DNA of 19,174 nucleotides from Pseudomonadota bacterium (GTDB lineage: Bacteria > Pseudomonadota > Alphaproteobacteria > Sphingomonadales > Sphingomonadaceae), in the NCBI GenBank assembly GCA_023390415.1, contig JAEWCW010000116.1, positions 1-19,174 on the forward strand. Reading direction: 5' to 3'. This document shows, piece by piece, positions 1-6,517 of this stretch; within the stretch, counting starts at the first letter, position 1; the number at the start of each line of letters is the position of its first letter. The notes beneath the pieces were generated by a model. That model had not been told where the DNA came from, made no database searches, and saw nothing but the letters and a program-made list of their open reading frames with translations. Both the position numbers and the translations under genes were made by a program.

Positions 1-260
1 GTGCGGACGTGGATCTGGCGGATCTCGGCCTGGCTCGACGGATAGACGCGGGCGATTCCGGCGTCGTAGGCGACGATGCCGCGCACTCGGGCGCTGGTCG
101 CGTAAGTGCCGAACACGAGCACGGCGACGAGCAGGGCGGCGAAGCCGATCGCGAGCAGGGTGTAGAGGCCAGAGCGCGGCGGGACCGCGGCGACCACCGT
201 GCCGGTGAGCCGCTCGCGATTTCCCTCGATCGCTTCCTGCCGGAACAATGCCGTCGCCAT
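1..260 (-). CDS. HlyD/CvaA-type periplasmic adaptor, N-terminal part (cut by window edge)
   Basis: This gene reads leftward and leaves the window after 86 codons, so only the N-terminus is visible. The protein starts MATALFRQEAIEGNRERLTG. It has a short cytoplasmic segment, one membrane anchor at about residues 31-52, then the start of a periplasmic part (ARVRGIVAYDAGIARVYPS) that looks like the first lipoyl/biotinyl-like strand of a membrane-fusion protein. The opening 'LFRQEA' followed by a single anchor is typical of the CvaA/RaxA branch of HlyD adaptors, which work with peptidase-containing ABC exporters of double-glycine peptides. That assignment is by recognition and the partner gene would lie outside the window. 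A GAAGG lies about 5 nt before the ATG and supports this start. It is divergent from the outer-membrane factor gene at 373, with which it may form a tripartite exporter (inference). Confidence 0.75.
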   Translation of the reverse strand, partial: MATALFRQEAIEGNRERLTGTVVAAVPPRSGLYTLLAIGFAALLVAVLVFGTYATSARVRGIVAYDAGIARVYPSSQAEIRQIHVR

Positions 261-306
261 TGCGCCTTCGCGTCTCCCCACCTCAGACTGCCGCGCTAGC
301 GCAAAG

Positions 307-349
307 GGTTGAAAGGTCGGTTAATCCGCTCTCAACCGAATTCTTAACC
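307..349. promoter_or_regulatory. Symmetrical four-half-site array in a divergent promoter region
   Basis: The 112-base gap between the divergent adaptor and outer-membrane factor genes holds GGTTGA (307-312), GGTTAA (319-324), TCAACC (332-337) and TTAACC (344-349). Two half-sites point one way and two the other. Spacing is 6 nt within each pair and 7 nt across the centre. The pair 318-324/344-350 (CGGTTAA/TTAACCG) is a perfect inverted repeat. This looks like a regulator binding site controlling both directions, but no regulator gene is adjacent in the window. A separate 10-bp palindrome, GCGCTAGCGC, lies at 293-302. I could not assign a confident -35/-10 pair. Confidence 0.4.
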
Positions 350-372
350 GGTCCCCGGCTAATCGGGCCCGA

Positions 373-1734
373 ATGAGGAAGCTCGGGCCATATTTGGGCG
401 TGCTGGCGCTGGGCGGCTGCGCGCCGTCAGTGACCCTTCCCGTCGCGCCCGAAGTGACATCCACCGAATGGCAGCAGCAGGCGCCGGCGCAGCAGGGCGA
501 GGTCCGGAGCCTCGCCTCGGCGCTTGCCCACCCGGATCTCGCGGCGCTCATCGCCCGGGCCGTCGAGCGCAACGCCGATCTCGGCGCAGCGCGGGCGCGC
601 GTGACCCGGGCGCGGGCGCAGCTCGGCGTGGCGCGGGCGGCGATGCTGCCGGTGGTGACGACCTCTGCCGGGATCAGCCGCACGCGGACCGACAATACGG
701 GCGGCTCCGTCTTCAATTTCGCCGAGGGCTTTGCCGGCCTCGATATCTCCTACGATCTCGACCTGTTCGGCGAGCAGAGGGCAGGGCGGCGGGCGGACCG
801 TGCGCGCCTTGCCGCCGCCGCGTTCGATCGCGACGCCGCCGAGCTGGTGGTCGAGACAGAGGTCGCGCGCGCCTTCGTCCAGCATGCCGCGCTCGGCGAC
901 CGGATCGCGCTCCTCGACCGCAACATCGCCGCTGCGCGCGAGCTCGAGCGGATCATCCGCCTGCGCTTCGACGCAGGCGACGCGAGCCGGGTGGATCTCG
1001 GCCTGCAATCGATCCAAGTGCGTCAGCTCGAGGCCGAGAAACTGCGGCTCGACGAAGCGCGTGCGCGGACCCGTAATGCGATGGCGGTTCTGGTCGGCGA
1101 CGAGGCCCCGCAATTCAGCCTGCCGCGGGGAACCCTGGCTGCGCTCTCCGTGCCCTCGGTGGCGCCGGTCCAGCCCGGCGAACTGCTCGTCCGCCGGCCC
1201 GACGTCCGCGCCGCCGAGGCGCGCATCGCCGCGGCCGAGGGCGACGTCGACGCTGCCCGGCGCGCGTTCCTTCCGCGCCTCCGGATCAATGCCGGCGCGC
1301 TCGGCCAGGCGGCGACCCTGGGCGGGCCGATCGGCGCGACCCTCTCGATCGGCGCGGACCTGCTCGCACCGATCTTCAACCGCGGCCGGCTTCGCGCCAA
1401 TCTCGGCGTGGCCACCGCTTCGCAGATGGAGACGGTCGAGCTCTATCGCGGCGCGCTTCTGACCGCGCTCGCCGAGGTCGAGGACGCGCTCGCCGCAGTC
1501 TCGGCCGCGCAGGCGCGCGAGGCTCTGCTTGCCGAGATCGTCGCGGAAGCGGCCGTCACCTCGCGCCTAGCCCGGCGCCAGTATCTGGAGGGGGAATCGG
1601 ACCTCCAATGGGTGCTCGACGCCGAGGAACTGCTGGTCCAGGCCGAGGACGCGCGGGCGGTGGCGCTGCAGGAGCGGCTCGAGGCCGCGATCGACCTCTA
1701 CAAGGCGCTCGGCGGGCTTCCCCGGGCCGTCTAG
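373..1734 (+). CDS. NodT/OprM-family outer-membrane factor lipoprotein
   Basis: Outer-membrane channel subunit of a tripartite efflux or export complex. The 453-residue protein starts with a lipoprotein signal whose lipobox LGGC puts the acylated cysteine at residue 16. Two repeated outer-membrane-efflux halves follow. The first has the helix pattern around ERNADLGAARARVTRARAQL (65-84). The second begins at the family hallmark RRPDVRAAEARIAAAEGDVD (274-293), followed by the FLPRL turn. The end (QYLEGESDLQWVLDAEELL, about 403-421) matches the usual 'YxxG...LLDAE' helix. Length is normal for NodT-type RND outer-membrane factors. No RND pump is encoded here. Its neighbours are a divergent HlyD-type adaptor and a downstream MFS permease 18 nt away, so it may serve either. 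No strong ribosome binding site precedes the ATG. Confidence 0.9.
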   Translation: MRKLGPYLGVLALGGCAPSVTLPVAPEVTSTEWQQQAPAQQGEVRSLASALAHPDLAALIARAVERNADLGAARARVTRARAQLGVARAAMLPVVTTSAGISRTRTDNTGGSVFNFAEGFAGLDISYDLDLFGEQRAGRRADRARLAAAAFDRDAAELVVETEVARAFVQHAALGDRIALLDRNIAAARELERIIRLRFDAGDASRVDLGLQSIQVRQLEAEKLRLDEARARTRNAMAVLVGDEAPQFSLPRGTLAALSVPSVAPVQPGELLVRRPDVRAAEARIAAAEGDVDAARRAFLPRLRINAGALGQAATLGGPIGATLSIGADLLAPIFNRGRLRANLGVATASQMETVELYRGALLTALAEVEDALAAVSAAQAREALLAEIVAEAAVTSRLARRQYLEGESDLQWVLDAEELLVQAEDARAVALQERLEAAIDLYKALGGLPRAV

Positions 1735-1752
1735 CGCCGCTAGTCGGACGGC

Positions 1753-3294
1753 ATGCGGGGGAAGGCTCCACATTCGATCGTCGGGCCGCGCGCACCGGTC
1801 TTCTGGACCGGCTGCGCGGCGATCGCCGCGGGCGTCCTCCTCCACCTGCCGATGCTCGCCATGGCCCACGACATGGGCAACCATCTCGCCGGGATGGAGA
1901 TGGACCCGGCCATGTGGGCCGGCATGGCGCTCATCCTGGCGGGCGTCCCACTCGCCATCTGGGGGGCGCTACCGGGCCGCCGCACGCCGCACGGCGCCGA
2001 TGCGGGCACGAGCTACGAGGCGCGGGATTCGACGCCCCTCAACCGCTGGCATGCAGGCGTCCTCCTGGTCCTGATCCTCGGCCTCGTCATCGACGTGATG
2101 AAGCCGGCGACGCTCGGCTTCGTCCTTCCCGGCCTTGCCCACGAATATGGGATCGCGCGCTCGACCGCCGCCTTCCTGCCGTTCGTGGCGCTGGTGGGCA
2201 CGACGGTCGGCTCGTTCGTCTGGGGCTGGCTCGCCGACGTCTACGGCCGACGCGTCTCGATCCTGCTCTCGACCATCCTGTTCGTCTCGACCTCGATCTG
2301 CGGCGCGATGCCGATGTTCGAATTGAACCTGCTGATGTGCTTCCTGATGGGCGCATCGGCGGGCGGCATGCTGCCGGTGGTCTACACATTGCTCGCCGAG
2401 GTGATGCCGCCCCGGCACCGGAGCTGGGTGCTGGTTCTGGTCGGGGGCACCGGCCTGGTCGGCGGCTATCTTGCCGCAAGCGCGGCAGCCCATGCCTTCG
2501 AGCCGGTCTTCGGCTGGCGCGCGCTTTGGCTGCAGGGCTTCCCGACCGGGATCCTCCTGCTCGCGCTTGCCCGCTTCATCCCCGAGTCGCCGCGCTTCCT
2601 GGCGGAACGCGGCCGGATCGAGGAGCTGGAGGCGATGACCGAGAGGTTCGGCATCGTGCCCGTGCCGCGCTCGGCACGGCCCGTCGACGCAGCAATATCG
2701 ACCCAGCGCCACGGGCGCCTCACCCTCGCGCTCGTGATCACCGCGCTCGCTTGGAGCTTCGTCAGCTTCGGTCTACTGCTCTGGCTTCCGAGCGACCTCC
2801 AGGCGCGCGGCTATAGCGCGGAGCTCGCCAGTGGGATCATCGCCAGCTCCGCTTTGGTGGCGCTGCCGACGATCATGCTTGCGGCTGTGCTCTACAGCCG
2901 CTGGAGCAGCAAATGGACGTTCGTCCTCACCATCGCGCTGACCCTGCTCGGCCTCCTCGGGGCGCTGCTGCCGATTCGGATCCTCGCCTCGGACGCGGTC
3001 GTCATCACGGTCATCTTCTTGCTGGTGGTCGGATCGAACGGGATGATCGCCGTGATGCTGCCTTATGCGGCGGAGAATTATCCGCTCGGGATCCGCGGCC
3101 GCGCGACCGGTCTCGTCGCCGGGAGCAGCAAGTTCGGCGGCGTCGCGGTTCAGGGTCTGGCCCTGCTCGGGCTGATCCCGACGCTCGGCGGCGCCGCGCT
3201 CGCCCTGCTCGGGCCGATGGCGCTGTCGCTGGGCCTCGTCGCCTGGGCGGGCCGCGAGACGCGCGGCCGGAGCCTCAGGGAACTCGAAGCCTAG
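1753..3294 (+). CDS. MFS transporter with His/Met-rich N-terminal membrane extension
   Basis: A major facilitator superfamily permease of 513 residues in the inner membrane. The core starts near residue 98. It has motif A GWLADVYGRR (158-167), the loop sequence PESPRFLAER (277-286) typical of sugar-porter and SV2/NiaP-like members, and a second-half loop GIRGRATGL (446-454). About 97 extra residues precede the core. They hold two predicted membrane segments (about 17-37 and 56-72) joined by a loop rich in Met and His (M34, M37, H39, M41, H44, M48, M50, M54, M58). Such residues could bind a soft metal such as copper or silver, but this is inference; the substrate cannot be read from sequence. 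It lies 18 nt after the outer-membrane factor gene and is probably co-transcribed. Its 3' end overlaps the convergent gene by 20 bases. The start is not fixed by a good ribosome binding site. Confidence 0.88.
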   Translation: MRGKAPHSIVGPRAPVFWTGCAAIAAGVLLHLPMLAMAHDMGNHLAGMEMDPAMWAGMALILAGVPLAIWGALPGRRTPHGADAGTSYEARDSTPLNRWHAGVLLVLILGLVIDVMKPATLGFVLPGLAHEYGIARSTAAFLPFVALVGTTVGSFVWGWLADVYGRRVSILLSTILFVSTSICGAMPMFELNLLMCFLMGASAGGMLPVVYTLLAEVMPPRHRSWVLVLVGGTGLVGGYLAASAAAHAFEPVFGWRALWLQGFPTGILLLALARFIPESPRFLAERGRIEELEAMTERFGIVPVPRSARPVDAAISTQRHGRLTLALVITALAWSFVSFGLLLWLPSDLQARGYSAELASGIIASSALVALPTIMLAAVLYSRWSSKWTFVLTIALTLLGLLGALLPIRILASDAVVITVIFLLVVGSNGMIAVMLPYAAENYPLGIRGRATGLVAGSSKFGGVAVQGLALLGLIPTLGGAALALLGPMALSLGLVAWAGRETRGRSLRELEA

Positions 3295-4207
3295 CCTCGA
3301 GGCAGGCATTCGCCTTCTTCTGGCTGACGATCGAGGCGACGAGCAGCAGGTTCAGGAGCGTGAGCTCCACCAGGAAATACCAGAGCGGCGAGCCCAGGAT
3401 GATGCAGAGTCCGAGCAGGATCGTGCGCGGGTTCGCGCCGAGCCAGGCCTGGAGATAGAGCGGCCGGCGGTAGCAGGCGCGGGCGAGGCGGGTGAGCCGC
3501 GCGCGGAGATCGGGATCGCGGGTCGCCTCCTCGGCGGCGCGGTCGAGCACGGGGGCGGGCGGGCTCAGCCGGTCGGCGAGCCACATATAGGCGCGGGTGA
3601 GGCCGGAAAGGACTCCGCCGCCAGCGGCGCGACCTTCGATGACGGCATCGCCGCTGTCGCGGGCCTGCTGGAGCCAGGGGATTCCGTAGGCCCGCCAGAG
3701 ATAGATCCGGCGCTGGCTCTCGGCATGGTTGGCCTGCGCGACGCGCGAGAAGCCCGCGGCGAAGCCGATCGGCCAGATCCACCAGCCGACATGATCGTCG
3801 GCGGCCGTTGCGAGGATGACGTAGAGAAGGGCGTGGCTGGCATAATCGCAGATGCCGTCGATCGTCTCGCCGACCGGGGATGCGCGGCCGGTGAGGCGGG
3901 CGAGCGCGCCGTCCGCGCCGTCGACGACGTGCCAGAGGAGGTGGAGCGCGAAGCCGATCGCGATCGCGACGGCCGCCGGAAGGCCGACATAGCCGGCATA
4001 AAGGAAGCCGGCGGAGACGACGAGGAGCGCGCCGAGCACCGATACCATGTTCGGCGTGACCGGAGTCGGGACGAGCAGAAGCGCCAGCCGCCGCGACAGC
4101 GGGTGGTAGATCCGAAAGTTCAGGAAATCCTCGAGCTCGCGCGGCTTGCCCGCGGCGGCCGGAACCGGCCGTGCCTTCGTCTCGTCCAGAATGCGCGTCG
4201 CCACCAT
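3275..4207 (-). CDS. CDP-alcohol phosphatidyltransferase (candidate inositol/polyol-phosphate transferase)
   Basis: Integral membrane enzyme that transfers a phosphoalcohol from a CDP-activated donor to an acceptor alcohol. The signature D-x2-DG-x2-AR-x8-G-x3-D-x3-D is complete: D96, D99, G100, A103, R104, G113, D117 and D121 of a 310-residue protein. These residues bind the divalent metal and the CDP group in the family. Hydrophobic segments flank it (about 52-72, 77-95, 124-135, 141-155) and two more lie near the C-terminus (about 262-293). I chose the ATG at 4207 (protein MVATRILDET) because the frame upstream has no family similarity, and a GAGGGG lies just before it. The divergent neighbour is a nucleotidyltransferase of the kind that makes CDP-alcohol donors, which suggests a two-step pathway like IPCT/DIPPS. 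The donor and acceptor are not proven. It overlaps the MFS gene tail-to-tail by 20 bases. Confidence 0.9.
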   Translation of the reverse strand: MVATRILDETKARPVPAAAGKPRELEDFLNFRIYHPLSRRLALLLVPTPVTPNMVSVLGALLVVSAGFLYAGYVGLPAAVAIAIGFALHLLWHVVDGADGALARLTGRASPVGETIDGICDYASHALLYVILATAADDHVGWWIWPIGFAAGFSRVAQANHAESQRRIYLWRAYGIPWLQQARDSGDAVIEGRAAGGGVLSGLTRAYMWLADRLSPPAPVLDRAAEEATRDPDLRARLTRLARACYRRPLYLQAWLGANPRTILLGLCIILGSPLWYFLVELTLLNLLLVASIVSQKKANACLEARLRVP

Positions 4208-4316
4208 CGCCCCTCGATTGCCCCGCGCCGCTCTTGCACTTGAAAAGCAGCGACTTGCAAGATCGGGCGACCGCCCCGCTTGCGGCCGCGGCTGGAGACG
4301 ATTAGCCGCAGCCGTC
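4208..4316. promoter_or_regulatory. Divergent intergenic region with repeated CTTGCA
   Basis: This 109-base gap must hold the promoters of both the CDP-alcohol transferase and the nucleotidyltransferase. It contains CTTGCACTTG at 4233-4242 and the 8-bp palindrome CTTGCAAG at 4254-4261. Together they give a loose dyad, with CTTGC (4233-4237) facing GCAAG (4257-4261), that could be a shared regulatory site. I cannot name a regulator or a confident -35/-10 pair. Confidence 0.25.
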
Positions 4317-5018
4317 ATGCAATGCCTGATCATCGCCGCCGGCCAGGGGACACGCCTGAGATCCCTGGCTCCCTCCAAGCCGCTGGCGGAGATCGCCGGC
4401 AAGCCGCTCATCCAGCATATCGTCGAGCGCGCCCGTGCCGGCGGCGCGACCAGCTTCGTGATCGTCACCGGCTATTCGCCCGAGCCGCTGGAAGCGTTTC
4501 TCGGCGGACTTGGGCCGGACATCCAGATCGTCCGCAACGAGGAATGGGAGCGCCCGAACGGCATTTCGGTCGCGGCCGCCGCACCCCGGCTGGCGGACGA
4601 TTTCCTGCTGATGATGTCGGACCATCTCTTCGATCCCGACATGTTGCGCGGGCTGGTGGAGGCGCCGCGCCCGGACGCGCTCCTGCTCTCGGTCGACCGC
4701 GACGTGACCAGCCCACTGATCGACCTCGACGATGCGACCAAGGTGGTCGTCGGCGATGACGGCCGGATCGTCCGGCTCGGCAAGACGCTCGATGAGTATA
4801 ACGCCGTGGACACTGGCCTCTTTCGGTCCGGTCCCGCGCTCATCGAGGCGATTCGCGAGTCGGTGGCGGCCGGCGGGCAGGGGAGTCTCTCCGAGGGCGT
4901 CCAGCGCCTCGCCGACCAGGGCCGCGCCTTCGCGCTCGACAATGGCGGGCGCTGGTGGCTGGACGTCGACGATCCCCGCGCCCATGCCCTCGCCGAGGAG
5001 GCTCTCGCGCCCCGATAA
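4317..5018 (+). CDS. Nucleotidyltransferase, IPCT-like (candidate CTP:inositol/polyol-1-phosphate cytidylyltransferase)
   Basis: A single-domain NTP transferase of 233 residues. The N-terminal nucleotide-binding loop is AAGQGTRL (7-14), followed by SKPL (20-23) with the expected lysine. Further motifs are ERPNGISV (78-85), MMSDHLFDP (99-107) with the metal-binding Asp102, VDTGLF (164-169) and WWLDVDDP (213-220). The NG-S and SDHLFDP pattern resembles CTP:inositol-1-phosphate cytidylyltransferases and related LicC-like enzymes more than the sugar-nucleotide RfbA group (recognition, not a search). It would be cytosolic and produce a CDP-alcohol. The neighbouring divergent CDP-alcohol transferase would use that product. 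An in-frame extension upstream to 4146 overlaps the divergent gene and has no family similarity, so ATG 4317 is preferred. A MobA-like or LicC-like choline-phosphate role remains possible. Confidence 0.85.
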   Translation: MQCLIIAAGQGTRLRSLAPSKPLAEIAGKPLIQHIVERARAGGATSFVIVTGYSPEPLEAFLGGLGPDIQIVRNEEWERPNGISVAAAAPRLADDFLLMMSDHLFDPDMLRGLVEAPRPDALLLSVDRDVTSPLIDLDDATKVVVGDDGRIVRLGKTLDEYNAVDTGLFRSGPALIEAIRESVAAGGQGSLSEGVQRLADQGRAFALDNGGRWWLDVDDPRAHALAEEALAPR

Positions 5019-5050
5019 GGGCCTGTTCCGCAAAAACTTATCTGGCGTTC

Positions 5051-5078
5051 CGCGCACGGTGATTGTACGCGGTGCGCG
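5051..5078. repeat. Inverted repeat over the start of the type I secretion operon
   Basis: CGCGCAC (5051-5057) and GTGCGCG (5072-5078) form a perfect 7-bp inverted repeat with a 14-nt spacer. It lies in the 50-nt gap after the nucleotidyltransferase and runs into the start region of the TolC-like gene. It could be an operator or an RNA hairpin that hides the start codon. In GC-rich DNA a 7-bp match can also arise by chance. Confidence 0.25.
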
Positions 5079-6517
5079 TGGGGAGGCTCTCGGCATATCG
5101 GCTTGGTACGGTTGCGCTCGCTCTGGTCGGCGTGGGCGGGATCGCCCTCGCTCAAGAGCAGCCGGCAGCGACTCGGCCCGCGAGCCAGGCAGGGCTCGCC
5201 CCTGCATCGGCGGATCCGCTGCGCGTCGACCGCGCGACCGACCCCGTGCTTCAGCTCGGCGCGAGCCGCGTTCCCTTTGACGATTTCCGCGAGGTGATCG
5301 CCGCCGCGGTCGCACGCCACCCGGCCCGGCTGGAGCAGGAAGCGACGACCGACGAGGCGCGCGCGGTCCTCGCCGAGGCGCGCGAGCGCATGCGCCCCTC
5401 CGGCGAGGCGACGGTGACCTCCTATCGAGTCATCAGCCGCGAATTCTCGAACGATCCCCAGAACATCATCGAGCGCTCGCGGCCCGACCAGCGGACCGAC
5501 GCTTTGCTCTCGATCCAGCAGACCGTGTACGATTTCGGCGCCGGCGGACGGCGGGTCCAGGCCGCAGGCGCGCGGCTTCGCGCCGCGGCGCTTGAGGCGG
5601 AGGCGACGAGCGACCGGGTGGCGCTCGGCGCGATCGCGGCCTGGTACGACATGTTCGCCTATCGCGCGCTGGTGGCCCTCACCGAGAGCTTCGCTGCGAG
5701 CCAGCGCGACCTCCTCGCCTCGGTGCGCGAGCGGGTGAGCCAGGGCGTTTCGGCGCCTGGCGACGTCGCCCGGGTCGAAAATTACATCGCGTCGGCCGAG
5801 ACCCGCCTGGCGCGCTCGCGCCGCCTCCTCGCCAATGCCGAGGCCCGCTTCGCGGAGGTTTCCGGCGCGCCGCTTCCCGCGGAGGTCGATCGCGCGCCGG
5901 CGCCGATCACCCGCCTCGCCAGCCGCGAGGCCGCGGTCGAGGCGGCCGCCGCCTCTCCGCTGGTACGCTCCGCCGAGCGGCTCGCCGAGGCTGCCCGGCT
6001 CGAGGCGCGCGCCGCCCGTGCCGACCGGTTGCCCCAGGTCAGCGTCGGGGTCGATGCCGGCCGCTACGGCGTCTTCGAGAACGACCGCGACTATGACATT
6101 CGCGGCCGTGTCGCGGTTCGCCAGCGCCTGTTCGGCGGGGTCGATCCGCGCGCGAGCCAGGCCGACGCCCGCGCCCGCGCCACCGAGGCGCGCGCAGACC
6201 GCGTCCGCGAGGAGGCCTCGCGCGACGCCGCGATCGCATGGTCCGACGTCCAGGCGCTCGAGGCGCAGCTCGCGGCGTTGGAGGCGAGCTACATCGCGGC
6301 GCGCCAGTCCCGCGACGTGATCGTCGAGCGCTTCCGCGCCGCGCGCGGCTCGCTGTTCGACGTGGTCGCTGCCGAAGACACCTATTTCGAGGCGGCCGCC
6401 GCCTATATCCAGGCGCTCGCCGAGCTCGACGCGGCGCGCTACGTTCTTTTGTCCCGCACCGGGGGGCTGCTCGACCTGCTCGGCATCGACGGCGCCGGCG
6501 AAGGGGAGGCCAGGTGA
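5072..6517 (+). CDS. TolC-family outer-membrane channel of a type I secretion system
   Basis: Outer-membrane and periplasmic-tunnel component that completes the type I exporter encoded by the next two genes. The N-terminus is a Sec signal peptide (ALALVGVGGIALAQ, cleavage near ALA-Q). The body is alpha-helical, Ala/Glu/Arg-rich and has two repeated TolC halves. The stretch LLSIQQTVYDFGAGGRRVQA fits the first-half strand/helix turn. VAVRQRLFGGVDPRASQADA fits the matching second-half turn. The C-terminus ends RYVLLSRTGGLLDLLGI, as in TolC proteins of LssB-type operons. Length, about 480 residues, is normal. The start is uncertain: TTG 5063, GTG 5072 and GTG 5078 are all in frame and all leave an intact signal peptide. 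I prefer 5072 because a weak GGTGA lies 9 nt upstream. The stop overlaps the next gene's GTG by 4 nt. Confidence 0.88.
   Translation: MRVGRLSAYRLGTVALALVGVGGIALAQEQPAATRPASQAGLAPASADPLRVDRATDPVLQLGASRVPFDDFREVIAAAVARHPARLEQEATTDEARAVLAEARERMRPSGEATVTSYRVISREFSNDPQNIIERSRPDQRTDALLSIQQTVYDFGAGGRRVQAAGARLRAAALEAEATSDRVALGAIAAWYDMFAYRALVALTESFAASQRDLLASVRERVSQGVSAPGDVARVENYIASAETRLARSRRLLANAEARFAEVSGAPLPAEVDRAPAPITRLASREAAVEAAAASPLVRSAERLAEAARLEARAARADRLPQVSVGVDAGRYGVFENDRDYDIRGRVAVRQRLFGGVDPRASQADARARATEARADRVREEASRDAAIAWSDVQALEAQLAALEASYIAARQSRDVIVERFRAARGSLFDVVAAEDTYFEAAAAYIQALAELDAARYVLLSRTGGLLDLLGIDGAGEGEAR

Noticed and set aside
1608..2816. A 402-codon plus-strand frame across the end of the outer-membrane factor and the MFS gene
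   Set aside because: It is an out-of-frame, Arg/Gly/Pro-rich translation overlapping two well-supported genes.
4146..4316. N-terminal extension of the nucleotidyltransferase
   Set aside because: The nucleotide-binding loop begins a few residues after ATG 4317, and the extension would overlap the divergent gene's start.
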